Below the pieces are notes generated by a model. It worked only from the letters and a program-made list of their open reading frames with translations, searched no databases and was not told the origin of the DNA. Of a stretch of DNA of 64,000 nucleotides, positions 38,312 through 47,699 are shown piece by piece. This DNA comes from Fischerella muscicola SAG 1427-1 = PCC 73103 (GTDB taxonomy: Bacteria > Cyanobacteriota > Cyanobacteriia > Cyanobacteriales > Nostocaceae), in contig NZ_AJLJ01000159.1 in assembly GCF_000317245.1 (NCBI RefSeq), positions 1-64,000 on the forward strand, read 5' to 3'. The first letter of the stretch is position 1; each line of letters starts with the position of its first letter. The position numbers were made by a program, and so were the translations under genes.

Positions 38312-39790
38312 ATGTACATTGTGCAAATCGCCTCCGAGTGCGCTCCTGTAATTAAAGCAGGGGGTTTAGGCGATGTAGTTTACGGACTGAGTCGGGAATT
38401 AGAAGGTCGTGGGCATTCTGTTGAGATTATATTGCCCAAGTATGATTGTATGCGTTACGACCATATTTGGGGACTTCACGACGCCTACACCAACCTGTGG
38501 GTACCCTGGTATGACGCTGCAATCCATTGTTCTGTGTATTGCGGTTGGGTACATGGACGGTTGTGTTTCTTTATTGAACCCCACTGTGAGGATAATTTCT
38601 TTAACCGGGGCTGCTATTACGGTTGTGATGACGACAACATGCGCTTTGCGTTCTTTTGCAAAGCAGCTTTAGAATTCTTGCTCAAAAGCAACAAGCGACC
38701 TGATATCATTCATTGTCATGACTGGCAGACGGGCTTAATTCCAGTCATGCTTTATGAAATTTACAAATATCATGGCATGGAGTATCAGCGCGTTTGCTAC
38801 ACCATCCACAACTTTAAGCACCAAGGAATTGGTGGTATTGATATTCTCCGGGGAACAGGTTTAAACCGAGAGTCTTACTACTTCCAGTATGATCACTTAC
38901 GTGACAACTTTAATCCCTTTGCTTTGAACTTGATGAAGGGGGGTATTGTTTACTCTAATGCTGTTACCACAGTTTCACCTCACCATGCTTGGGAAGCACA
39001 AACTACAGACATTGGCTGCGGTTTAGGTCATACCTTACATCTGCACAAAGACAAATTTAGCGGGGTACTCAACGGGATTGATTATGATTTTTGGAATCCC
39101 GAAATTGACCGCTACATTCCTTACAACTACACCCAGGCTGATTTTGAACAAAAAGCATATAACAAAAAAGCTTTGCAAGAGCGATTAATGCTTGCTCATA
39201 GTGATAAACCAATCATTGCTTATATCGGTCGATTGGATAATCAAAAGGGCGTGCATCTTGTTCATCACGGAATTTATCATGCACTCAATAAAGGAGCGCA
39301 ATTTGTTTTACTAGGTTCTGCAACAGAGCCTGGAATCAACGCTCATTTTCAGCACGAAAAACAATTTTTAAACAGTAATCCCGATGTTCATTTAGAACTA
39401 GGCTTTAATGAAGAATTATCTCACCTAATTTATGCTGGGGCAGACATGATTATTGTCCCTAGCAATTACGAACCCTGTGGTTTAACTCAAATGATCGGCT
39501 TAAAGTACGGAACTGTACCCATTGTACGTGGTGTCGGTGGACTCGTAAATACGGTATTTGACCGAGATTATGATCAAAATTTACCCCCAGAGCTACGTAA
39601 TGGCTATGTATTTTATGACACTGATTATCATGCTCTAGAATCAACAATGGATCGAGCGATCGCACTGTGGTATGAAAAGCCACAAGAGTTTCGCCAACTA
39701 GCCCTTCAAGGTATGGACTATGACTACTCATGGAACCATCCAGGAGCAAAATATGTAGAGATTTACGACTGGATTAGACATAAGTGGTAA
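38312..39790 (+). CDS. glgA: Glycogen (starch) synthase, GT5
   Basis: A 492-residue protein. The ADP-glucose-binding loop KAGGLGDV (15-22) lies at the N-terminus; the C-terminal GT-B domain has IGRLDNQKGVHLVHHGI, VLLGSATEPGIN and the motif PSNYEPCGLTQMIGLKYGTVPIVRGVGGL. It elongates glycogen with ADP-glucose in the cytoplasm. The sequence is of the second cyanobacterial type (GlgA2, nearer plant starch synthases III/IV) in my judgement (CSVYCGWVHGRLCFFIEPH, absence of the insertion of the GlgA1 type). No other glg gene is adjacent. Confidence 0.92.
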   Translation: MYIVQIASECAPVIKAGGLGDVVYGLSRELEGRGHSVEIILPKYDCMRYDHIWGLHDAYTNLWVPWYDAAIHCSVYCGWVHGRLCFFIEPHCEDNFFNRGCYYGCDDDNMRFAFFCKAALEFLLKSNKRPDIIHCHDWQTGLIPVMLYEIYKYHGMEYQRVCYTIHNFKHQGIGGIDILRGTGLNRESYYFQYDHLRDNFNPFALNLMKGGIVYSNAVTTVSPHHAWEAQTTDIGCGLGHTLHLHKDKFSGVLNGIDYDFWNPEIDRYIPYNYTQADFEQKAYNKKALQERLMLAHSDKPIIAYIGRLDNQKGVHLVHHGIYHALNKGAQFVLLGSATEPGINAHFQHEKQFLNSNPDVHLELGFNEELSHLIYAGADMIIVPSNYEPCGLTQMIGLKYGTVPIVRGVGGLVNTVFDRDYDQNLPPELRNGYVFYDTDYHALESTMDRAIALWYEKPQEFRQLALQGMDYDYSWNHPGAKYVEIYDWIRHKW

Positions 39791-39835
39791 ACCTGTGATC
39801 ATCCTCTAGCTTCAAGTTATCTACTCCTTAAAATT

Positions 39836-39861
39836 ATCCCCCGGCTGAAGCACCGGGGGAT
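39836..39861. terminator. Terminator between convergent glgA and the ABC permease
   Basis: ATCCCCCGG (39836-39844) pairs perfectly with CCGGGGGAT (39853-39861), with a 7-base loop. T-rich sequence follows on the minus strand. Confidence 0.65.
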
Positions 39862-39890
39862 TTCGCAGGTATGAGGTATTAGGCGTTCAA

Positions 39891-41606
39891 TTACCTGTGG
39901 TTGCTTTGGGGAGCAAATAACACCTTTGTTGCAGATTCTCGCGCTTTTTGCAATTGTCTTCGCAACTGCAATATCAGTAATCCCAATATCATTACTTGCA
40001 CAAAAATTACAAATAACACACCGAGAGAATATAATGACTCTCTATCGGGTGTATACAAAGCAAGAAGCGGTGCTGCTACTGAGAATAACCCGATAAAATT
40101 GCTATTGCCAGGATAATTAGACCAAAACATCAGCATAATAAATACTGGCAAAACAATTACAGCACCAAGACTACCAACTGCCCAAAATATCCGATGTCGA
40201 GTTTTTTTAATTAACATGAGTTGGGCTAATGCTGCATAAAGCATAGCTAAACTACCAGCCAAAATGAGAGCATAAACAGCACTCATTTTGGTTTGAGTGT
40301 TATTGTTAGCCAGAATAATTAATGAACTAAGGAAAGTTATGGCAATACTTGCATTTAATGCGATCGCCACCAAAGAAGGGCTTTTTTCTCCCCAAATCAA
40401 ATCTTTGATGACATAGCTATTCCTCAAACTCTTATGATCAGCAAGGTGACGGTAGCGCGCCCAATCTTGTAACGTTTGGCGATGAGGAGTTATAGCCGCA
40501 ATTAAGTACAAAAATAGCCAAAAATGTAAAAATAACAGACAAGCAAGCTCATCTCTCATTACCGATGAATAAGAAAAATTATCCCCAACAATTGATTGCC
40601 AATTCGCACACCCTAAAGATGAAATAGTGAAGTAAAAAGTAAGTAAATAACTCTGTTGCTTACTCAGCATAGTAGCGTTAGGATTCCGAAAACAACGCTG
40701 TAAAGCTTGCCAAGTAAAATACATTAGAGAAAATAAATTTACAATTGCTAAACCAGTAATTACGATTTCGCTATTTCCTAAAGGTAAAACGAACCAATTA
40801 AAATCAGTCCATTGATATTTAGAACTAAAATCAGAACTGTATGATAATGCAGGAATAAAATAGAATGGGTTAAAAAACCTCAAAAAAATAAATGCAAAAT
40901 TAGTCGAGATAGAAACAAGTGACTGCTTAGTTATTAGTAGAAAACCAAGAACAACTCCACTACCCAACCAAGCTTGAAAACCACCTAACCAAGAACCAAG
41001 TAAGCCAAATAGCAACGCCGCACTGTAATAGAAAAGACAAGCAGCTAAGACAACAGTATCAAAACTTAAAATTGACCCGAATGAAATATTTGCTGCTAAT
41101 CCTGATAATAAATGCAGAGGAATTGCCAAAGCGATCGCCAGATAAGGCAAAATTGGCACTCCTAACATTTTTCCTACTAAAATACTTTGGGATTCTTGGG
41201 GACTCAGACGAATAAAATTCAGCGTTCCACGTCGTTCTTCATTCGCTAAATCGCTAATGAGTAGGTAAATTCCGATCACCAAAAGACTAAAACAGGCAAA
41301 AATACTCAGCCATGTAAATAAATCGAGCCACCACAACTGCCAATTGATGATTGTATCGCCAAATTCATCTGACAAACATCTCGGTAATCCATACAAGAGT
41401 TTGCCTGTACAATACTTATTAGAATTATTGAGAAATTTCTCTTGAGAAATTGGTAATTGAGATTGAAAAGCTATAAATAGGAAAAATTGACTACATAAGG
41501 AAACGATAGTTGTCAGTATTATGTTGCGTAGTTGCAAACGTCCTTTGAGTTCGCGCAACAATTGTGGATTCCAGTCTCCCAATCGATCTAGAAAATTGTT
41601 TAGCAT
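39891..41606 (-). CDS. ABC-2 type transporter permease (second paralogue)
   Basis: A 571-residue polytopic membrane protein with about 12 hydrophobic segments. The N-terminus LGDWNPQLLRELKGRLQLRNIILT and the following block NEERRGTLNFIRLSPQESQSILVGKMLGVPILPYLAIALAIPLHLLSG are shared with the next gene, so they are paralogues. Both hold the ABC-2 membrane permease core; the motif ATITPHRQTLQDWARYRH-like (ITPHRQTLQDWARYRH) recurs. It probably forms a heterodimer with the paralogue. It is the last gene of the operon and is followed by a terminator. Confidence 0.82.
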   Translation of the reverse strand: MLNNFLDRLGDWNPQLLRELKGRLQLRNIILTTIVSLCSQFFLFIAFQSQLPISQEKFLNNSNKYCTGKLLYGLPRCLSDEFGDTIINWQLWWLDLFTWLSIFACFSLLVIGIYLLISDLANEERRGTLNFIRLSPQESQSILVGKMLGVPILPYLAIALAIPLHLLSGLAANISFGSILSFDTVVLAACLFYYSAALLFGLLGSWLGGFQAWLGSGVVLGFLLITKQSLVSISTNFAFIFLRFFNPFYFIPALSYSSDFSSKYQWTDFNWFVLPLGNSEIVITGLAIVNLFSLMYFTWQALQRCFRNPNATMLSKQQSYLLTFYFTISSLGCANWQSIVGDNFSYSSVMRDELACLLFLHFWLFLYLIAAITPHRQTLQDWARYRHLADHKSLRNSYVIKDLIWGEKSPSLVAIALNASIAITFLSSLIILANNNTQTKMSAVYALILAGSLAMLYAALAQLMLIKKTRHRIFWAVGSLGAVIVLPVFIMLMFWSNYPGNSNFIGLFSVAAPLLALYTPDRESLYSLGVLFVIFVQVMILGLLILQLRRQLQKARESATKVLFAPQSNHR

Positions 41607-41653
41607 GGCGACACTCTTTAATTAAAGTGTATTTTGTTAAGTCAAATTTTCCT

Positions 41654-41689
41654 AGTTCGTAGTAAGCGCTTTAGCGCTTACTACGAACT
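41654..41689. repeat. 17-bp perfect palindromic hairpin between the permease genes
   Basis: AGTTCGTAGTAAGCGCT (41654-41670) pairs perfectly with 41673-41689 with only TT between. The core GTAGTAAGCGCTTTAGCGCTTACTAC is a repeat type found in other spacers here. Lying inside a probable operon, it could stop or stabilise the transcript. Confidence 0.7.
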
Positions 41690-41697
41690 TCACTAAA

Positions 41698-43611
41698 TTA
41701 GCTTTTTGCTAGCAAAGCTTTAGTAGCAGATTCTCCTGCTATTTTGATTTGACGTTTCAACTGTAAGTTTAACAATCCTAAAACACTTAACTCACTCAAA
41801 AGAGCGATAAAAACAGTTGTACTTGTCGTATGCTCTAATCCTGCCCAAGGAAAACTCGAAAGCAACCATAAAGTAGAATATTTATCTGGATTCAGACTCA
41901 GCATTCCTAAAAACATGGGCGGTAAAAACATCACTGTAGCGACACTTCCAATCGCCCACACAACACGTTTGGAATTTTTCATCAAGAGCATGATTTGCGC
42001 GATTGTGGCATAAATCATCGCCATACAGATAAACAAAACTATACCTAAAATTGCTTTAAAGCGACCAACATCGTTAACTAGCCAGTCTAAGCTATTACTG
42101 TTATTCGCCTGCAAAGAAAGTGCAACTAAAACCCAAGTTACTAACGGAATAGTGACAATAACAAGATTAATTGCGATAGTAAGAATCGCAGGACTCTTTT
42201 CACCCAAAATAAAATCTAGTAATAAAGAATTTTGCCAAAATCCTTTGCGTTGAGAAAAATCCTGATGTCGATACCTAGCCCAATCTTGAATTGCTTGCCG
42301 ATGCGGTGAGAGAATTGCAATTAAACCAAACAGTAACAGCAAGTTAAAAAATAGTATCAAACCAAAGTTTTGCGTTACTTGATAATTTAAATCGTAATAA
42401 GCAGGAACAGCATTTTCAGCGAGATTGTAAGAATAATGTTTTTTGGCATGTTGAAGAGTAAAACCCCACAGAATAAGTTGCGAGTAGGCAACAAGCAAAT
42501 AACTTTGCCCCTTACTTAGTATTGCAGAATTTGGGTTACGAAAACGGCGCTTTAAACCATACCAAACCCAATAACTCCACAAACCATAATTTACTATATT
42601 TAAACCCAGTAAACCAAGAAGATTTTTGCCAACAGGTAGGTAGAAAAATTGTATTTGTTCCAGTAATTCCCAATTATATCTACGGAATAAATTGGGGAAT
42701 AAATAAGCTGTCATATCAAAGGGACTGAACAGTCTTAACCAAGCAGCTGCATTATCTAAATATGGCCCAGAAGATGCAAATTGCATCGTCACAAATAAGA
42801 AAATGAGAACTGCGCCACTACCCAACCAAGGCTGAAATCCACTGAATAAACGACTAAGAAAGCCAAATAATAATGCGGTGCTATAGAAGAAAAAGCAACT
42901 AGCACCTAAAATGACATAAAAACTCAAAATGTGACTAAAGGCAATATTGGCCGCACGACCTGTTAATAAATGAAAAGGAATTGCGACTGTAACTGCCAGA
43001 TAAATTAATATTGGAACTCCCAACATTTTACCAGTCAAAATAGTTGTTTCTGACTGGGGACTAAGACGCAGAAAATTTAATGTACCACGATTTTCTTCAT
43101 GAGCTAAGTTATTAATAAGTAAATAAGTCCCCGCAACTAACAGAGTGAAAATAAAAATGACAGTCAGTGATAGGAATATGTATTCCCAGTGGTCTCGCCA
43201 CCACTGTTGCATATTAATTTGCTCTAGAGGGCAGTACTGATTGTACAAAATGTTGTTAATATTTTTCTCTTTATCCTTAAGTTGGTCTATTTGTTGTGTT
43301 AGAGATCGAATGGCTGATCCATCATAATTTTTAGATTTATTTAGCCAAGATAATTGTTGTTGGAGTTTACTAATCTGTGGGTAAATATCATTTACTTGTT
43401 GTTTATAAGCTTCTCCTAAGCGGCAATAAGCACCAGACATTTGATATTTTTCGCCAGGTATTTCCCGCAATTGATATAGGAACAATATCAACTGACCAAC
43501 TAAAGATGTAATACAGGCGATCGCCACAGGAAAGACTTTCAGACGACCTTTAATTTCCCGCAATAATTGCGGATTCCAGTCGCCTATTTTATCCATAAAA
43601 TTGAGTAACAT
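41698..43611 (-). CDS. ABC-2 type transporter permease (first paralogue)
   Basis: The start is placed at ATG 43611 (MLLNFMDKIGDWNPQLLREIKG), which matches the start of the paralogue; the frame itself opens 15 bases earlier. 637 residues with about 12 membrane segments. Compared with the neighbour it has an inserted soluble segment near residues 50-130 (coiled-coil-like: IYPQISKLQQQLSWLNKSKNYDG, LTQQIDQLKDKEKNIN) after the first membrane helix, likely outside the cytoplasm. The block HEENRGTLNFLRLSPQSETTILTGKMLGVPI is shared with the paralogue. Confidence 0.82.
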   Translation of the reverse strand: MLLNFMDKIGDWNPQLLREIKGRLKVFPVAIACITSLVGQLILFLYQLREIPGEKYQMSGAYCRLGEAYKQQVNDIYPQISKLQQQLSWLNKSKNYDGSAIRSLTQQIDQLKDKEKNINNILYNQYCPLEQINMQQWWRDHWEYIFLSLTVIFIFTLLVAGTYLLINNLAHEENRGTLNFLRLSPQSETTILTGKMLGVPILIYLAVTVAIPFHLLTGRAANIAFSHILSFYVILGASCFFFYSTALLFGFLSRLFSGFQPWLGSGAVLIFLFVTMQFASSGPYLDNAAAWLRLFSPFDMTAYLFPNLFRRYNWELLEQIQFFYLPVGKNLLGLLGLNIVNYGLWSYWVWYGLKRRFRNPNSAILSKGQSYLLVAYSQLILWGFTLQHAKKHYSYNLAENAVPAYYDLNYQVTQNFGLILFFNLLLLFGLIAILSPHRQAIQDWARYRHQDFSQRKGFWQNSLLLDFILGEKSPAILTIAINLVIVTIPLVTWVLVALSLQANNSNSLDWLVNDVGRFKAILGIVLFICMAMIYATIAQIMLLMKNSKRVVWAIGSVATVMFLPPMFLGMLSLNPDKYSTLWLLSSFPWAGLEHTTSTTVFIALLSELSVLGLLNLQLKRQIKIAGESATKALLAKS

Positions 43612-43737
43612 AGGTGAAAACTCCAAGGTTGGAAATCGGGGATCAGGGATCAGGGATTGGGGATTGAGAAGTGTGTAGAAATTTTAACTTGTTGCTCAAT
43701 GACCCTTGATTATTGACCATTGACAATTGACATTTGA

Positions 43738-44688
43738 CTAAGATGCTTGTTTGTGACCAAGCTTGAGGAAGATAGTTTCTAGGTCTTCTTGGGTGCAGTG
43801 AAATTCGCTAATCGGAATGTCAGCTTGAATAAGCGATCGCAACAAATTAGCACAGTCTTCCTGCTTACCAGAAAAATTCACCCGCACGCTATTTTTGGCA
43901 GTGATTATTTCCCACTCTTCCACAAAAGAATTATTCTTAAGTTCTGCTAAAAGTTCCTCTTGCTTTCCTAAAGTTGAGATGACAATTTGCTGACGCGCAA
44001 GACGTTGATAGAGTTGTTGTAGCGATGCACTTTCTACTAAATAACCAAGTTCCATGATTCCCACCGAAGTGCATAATTCTGCTAAATCGCTGAGAACATG
44101 GGAAGAAATTAAGATTGTCATTCCCGCTTCTTGCAAGACTTTGATGATTTCTCGAAACTGCATCCTCGCAATTGGATCGAGTCCTGAAACAGGTTCATCT
44201 AACAGCAGCAAAATCGGTTCATGAATGATTGTCCGCGCCAAACTCAGGCGCTGTTTCATCCCCCGTGACAAAGTGGAAATTAAGCTATTGCGTTTATTCC
44301 CCAGCTGGATTAATTCTAAAACCTCATGCAGACGTTTTGTCCGGCGTGGTTCTCGTAAACGATACAAACGGGCAAAATAATCTAGGTAGTCCCAGACTGT
44401 CAGTTCTTCATACAGAGGATAGTCATCAGGTAAGTAACCAAGACGACGCTTAAGAGTGGGGTTACTTTGGTCACGTAACAAGCGATCGCCATTAATATAA
44501 ATCTCACCCGTGGTCGGTTCTTCTGCGGCTGCTAACATCCGAATGAGAGTCGTTTTACCTGCACCGTTGGGGCCGATTAAGCCATATACCTCACCTGCAT
44601 AAATCTCTAAATCAACATTATTAACGGCAACGTGCCTGTCAAATTGCTTCGTCAGTCCATTGGTGCGGATTGCTAATTCTTTTACCAT
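43738..44688 (-). CDS. ABC transporter ATP-binding protein
   Basis: A 316-residue ATPase: Walker A GPNGAGKTT (39-47), signature LSRGMKQRLSLAR, Walker B ILLLLDEPVSGLDPIAR, switch His in LISSHVLSDL. The C-terminal 80 residues are the usual small accessory domain of ABC-2 drug/lipid-type exporters. It is first in the operon with the two permeases. Substrate unknown; the similar gene arrangement with WNPQLLREIKGRL permeases is common in cyanobacteria. Confidence 0.92.
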   Translation of the reverse strand: MVKELAIRTNGLTKQFDRHVAVNNVDLEIYAGEVYGLIGPNGAGKTTLIRMLAAAEEPTTGEIYINGDRLLRDQSNPTLKRRLGYLPDDYPLYEELTVWDYLDYFARLYRLREPRRTKRLHEVLELIQLGNKRNSLISTLSRGMKQRLSLARTIIHEPILLLLDEPVSGLDPIARMQFREIIKVLQEAGMTILISSHVLSDLAELCTSVGIMELGYLVESASLQQLYQRLARQQIVISTLGKQEELLAELKNNSFVEEWEIITAKNSVRVNFSGKQEDCANLLRSLIQADIPISEFHCTQEDLETIFLKLGHKQAS

Positions 44689-45051
44689 AGCTGCTGAGTG
44701 CCGCTTGTTATTATCAAATAAGCTACTCTCTTCCTACAGCTTTTGTCAGCTTCGTTTCGGAAATTGAAACTGTTTTTAAAGAATCCCGGTGATCATTTCT
44801 TAGGTATCAATGATCCTAAGTAACCACCAGTAGGTGCGTAGCGGCTATGTATCTACCGTCACGAACTACAAGAGCCTTATTAGAAATAAAATAGTATATT
44901 AATTAATTCAACGTATAACATGACACTACTAAAATTATAGCTACTATCAAGTCAAGTTTTGTTAAAATTAGATTTATTTGCAAAATATTGTGACTTTTGT
45001 GTGAAATTGAGGTATTGTTGCAACCTCAAAACTAATCAAGTTTTCCAACTC
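44689..45051. other. Intergenic region upstream of the ABC exporter operon
   Basis: Contains small palindromes (TGAGGTATTGTTGCAACCTCA at 45008-45028) and A+T-rich DNA; no gene is recognised. Confidence 0.35.
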
Positions 45052-45081
45052 AAAAAAATTGGGTAGAGAAACCTTACCCAA
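45052..45081 (-). terminator. Terminator of the 80-aa gene
   Basis: On the minus strand TTGGGTA pairs with TACCCAA (45059-45065, 45075-45081) and is followed by T7. Confidence 0.85.
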
Positions 45082-45108
45082 AATGCGATGGTTTGAATTT
45101 GATTCAAC

Positions 45109-45351
45109 TCACATATAGCGATCGCGATAGTAAGCCAAAATTTGTTCCACTCTTTGCTGACTAGCAAAATCAGAGTTGGGAGAAACTGAAATCAACAAAC
45201 CAGCAATTTGGCTTTGATTGTAATCAAACTGTGGGGAAGATTGGGGAATCAATTCTACTTCCACTCCTTCTACTTGCCGCAGATGAGCTGCTACCTCACG
45301 ATAAACTGCTAGAGGTAAACCAGTAAATTCTACCTTTTCTTTTGTCTTCAT
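45109..45351 (-). CDS. Small soluble protein, 80 aa
   Basis: Product MKTKEKVEFTGLPLAVYREVAAHL..., with two helical stretches and an alpha/beta look (VEVELIPQ, GLLISVSP, VEQILAYYRDRY). Two genes behind sigF and 60 bases after the lipoprotein gene, all on the minus strand, with a terminator following; a three-gene operon is likely. I do not recognise the family. Confidence 0.75.
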   Translation of the reverse strand: MKTKEKVEFTGLPLAVYREVAAHLRQVEGVEVELIPQSSPQFDYNQSQIAGLLISVSPNSDFASQQRVEQILAYYRDRYM

Positions 45352-45411
45352 CTTGTTTAGCTAGTTCCGACAGAAGCCCCACAATCTACTTTATCCTATC
45401 AGGTAAGTAGT

Positions 45412-46296
45412 TCACGAAGATCCAAGATGAACCGGATTTGAGGCTGGTGATGCTGTTGAAACAGGATTACCAGTAGTGGCTGTTGTCGCTGTTGGTGGAC
45501 TGCTAGCAGGTGCTTCACCAACCATTCTGGTAACTTCAATACCATATTGTTCCAGAATTATGATCGGTTCTGAACCTTCATTCATTTCAATACGTTTGAT
45601 TAAGACTCCGTTTGCTAGTCGTTGTCCTGCCTGTACGTAACGGCTAGTTGGCTCATTTGGTACTTTGATAATAGCTTGGGGTTGATTACCAACCATAACC
45701 ACACCACTCACGAAAACAGCTTTGGCTAAGTCTGGTTGTGGTGCTGGTGGTAATACAGATGCTAAACGTTGCTCAGGAACAACAGGGGGTATGACTTTAG
45801 GTAAGACAGCAGTTAGTTTTGGAAGATTGTTGTTTGAAACAGCTTTGTTGATATTGTTTTTTGATTTATTTAATTTGGCATTTAACACTACACTGCTTTT
45901 TTGCGCTGTTCTTGTCGCTATTAATTTGCTTCTAGGGTTGGTAATTGGTAAAGGCAGTAATCTAGGGACAGGCCGCAATCCCATGTTAGAATTCGCCACT
46001 ATTAGCGGAGATTGTCCAACAATTTGAGCAAACGGGTCATTACGTCCTTGTGAGACAATATTTATCCGTTGTTTCGCGTTTGTGGGTTGAATCAAGCCAG
46101 CAGAAGCAGAAGTAACCGAAGTTACTTTCGCAGGCACTACAGGGTTATTAAATGATTGTGCCGATGGTTTTTGCGTTTTTGCTGGTGTATTCAGTGGTGG
46201 TGTTGGATTACTAGATTGTTGTTCACCTTCAGAAGCACAGGAGGCGATCGCTAAAACAGAAATGGCTGCAACTAATATTTTTAAATTTATACCCAT
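45412..46296 (-). CDS. Lipoprotein with a PilP/GspC-like C-terminal domain, behind sigF
   Basis: A 294-residue product. The N-terminus has a lipobox (VAAISVLAIASCAS, Cys20). Residues 25-180 are Pro/Ala/Asn-rich and low complexity. Residues about 190-265 (VFVSGVVMVGNQPQAIIKVPNEPTSRYVQAGQRLANGVLIKRIEM ... IIILEQYGIEVTRMVG) have the beta-strand pattern of PilP or GspC-type domains, in which a small barrel forms an inner-to-outer-membrane link of secretion or type IV pilus machines. That assignment is inference by pattern. SigF controls pilus genes in cyanobacteria, which fits the gene order. Confidence 0.6.
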   Translation of the reverse strand: MGINLKILVAAISVLAIASCASEGEQQSSNPTPPLNTPAKTQKPSAQSFNNPVVPAKVTSVTSASAGLIQPTNAKQRINIVSQGRNDPFAQIVGQSPLIVANSNMGLRPVPRLLPLPITNPRSKLIATRTAQKSSVVLNAKLNKSKNNINKAVSNNNLPKLTAVLPKVIPPVVPEQRLASVLPPAPQPDLAKAVFVSGVVMVGNQPQAIIKVPNEPTSRYVQAGQRLANGVLIKRIEMNEGSEPIIILEQYGIEVTRMVGEAPASSPPTATTATTGNPVSTASPASNPVHLGSS

Positions 46297-46400
46297 CAGC
46301 CCCTCTCTATCACCAGAAAAAGCTTATGTATCAAATTCAACATACTTGTAAATTAAAGCTAGTGTGAAATCTGATACCGTTATAACCTAAGTTTTGGTGT

Positions 46401-47177
46401 TTAATCTTCTGCGACACTCATTGACTGTTTCAACAGATCCAGCCCTTTTTTAACTCTGCGAGAAACAGTGACAACACTAATACCTAACTGCTCTGCTACT
46501 TGTTTTTGTGTTAAATCGTGTAAAAACACAAATTCCAAGACTTCACGGGTACGTTTTTCGAGCTGGAACAGCGCTTGTTGTAAGCGAATTTGATCTTCTT
46601 GTGCTAGCTGAAAACTACGATAGCGATGATCTACAACCAACTCTCCCAAGCAAGTAGATCCCTCTTCTCCATCCTGGACTGGTACATCTAAGCTTAAAGG
46701 AGCACGATTCATCCATGCCAATTTAATTTCCTGCCATTCCTGGGTAGAAATTTCCAGTGCTGCGGCTAATTCTGCGTCGGTTGGCTGACGATTGTATTTT
46801 TCCTGCAAAGAGCGTGAAACTCCTATAGCCTGCTGTTGCAGCGCTAAGTAGCGTCGGGGAATTCTTACGGTAACACCTTTATCTCTAAGATAATGTTGAA
46901 TTTCCCCCCGAATGTAGGGAATGGCAAAAGAACTGAAAGCATGACCTTTAGAAATTTCAAATCTTTCAATTGCTCGAATTAGACCCAGACAGCCTACCTG
47001 GAGTAAATCTTCATAAATTTCATGGCACTGGTTTATCCAATAGTGAGCTTCTTTTCTCACCAGTCCAAAATTGAGTTTCACTAACTGATTGCGAACATTT
47101 GCCGAACGAGATTGCTGATATTCTCGTAGCAACTGTAAGATTTCATGTTTCAGTTCATTGGTGAGTGTGGTTGGCAT
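46401..47177 (-). CDS. sigF: RNA polymerase sigma factor, SigF-type (group 3)
   Basis: A 258-residue sigma-70-family factor. Region 2 (YWINQCHEIYEDLLQVGCLGLIRAIERFEISKGHAFSSFAIPYIRGEIQHYLRDK), region 3 (IPRRYLALQQQAIGVSRSLQEKYNRQPTDAELAA) and region 4 with helix-turn-helix (LTQKQVAEQLGISVVTVSRRVKKGLDLL) are all present. SigF in cyanobacteria directs motility, pilus and stress genes. It lies next to psbO, as I recall it does in Anabaena, and starts a probable operon with the lipoprotein and the 80-aa protein. Confidence 0.9.
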   Translation of the reverse strand: MPTTLTNELKHEILQLLREYQQSRSANVRNQLVKLNFGLVRKEAHYWINQCHEIYEDLLQVGCLGLIRAIERFEISKGHAFSSFAIPYIRGEIQHYLRDKGVTVRIPRRYLALQQQAIGVSRSLQEKYNRQPTDAELAAALEISTQEWQEIKLAWMNRAPLSLDVPVQDGEEGSTCLGELVVDHRYRSFQLAQEDQIRLQQALFQLEKRTREVLEFVFLHDLTQKQVAEQLGISVVTVSRRVKKGLDLLKQSMSVAED

Positions 47178-47699
47178 AGCACCGTTTTGTTGTTCTTGGC
47201 AAACAAACAGTCAAATATTCACTGCTAAACCAAGCTCCAATTGTGCATGTCATGCATTTAAAGATTTAAATCAAAATACGGACAGGTCAACTAACCCCCA
47301 TAGCGGACACAAAGAAGTCTGATATAAGTGTCTGCTATTAGGAGTATGACAATGGAAACTGGATTTAAATCAGCGAAAAGAGTAATTATTTAGTCAACTT
47401 TGGTATGACCTACATTTTTTTCAAACACATACAAAGGATATAAAATTTTTTACTTTAATTAAAACCGAGATTGTACTTAAGTTAAGTAATTAGAGATAAA
47501 TATGACGTATATATAGAAACTGATATTTAAGAGATAGCAATTTAGATAAAGAAAATTTTTATCAGAAAAAATACTTAAACAGAATCACCCTTATGATACT
47601 TAAATCATAAGGGTGATTAGGGATTAGCTACTGCGATCGCCACAAAGACCATAACAATAGCTATCTTGAGTTTGACTCAAGTTTTCTACTGAAAATCAT
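47178..47699. other. Spacer between psbO and sigF, mostly A+T-rich
   Basis: Apart from the psbO terminator (47583-47618) it holds the sigF upstream region; no promoter could be assigned with confidence and no small gene is seen. Confidence 0.35.
47583..47618 (-). terminator. psbO terminator
   Basis: AATCACCCTTATGAT (47583-47597) pairs perfectly with 47604-47618; on the minus strand it follows the psbO stop at 47700 by about 80 bases. Confidence 0.65.
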
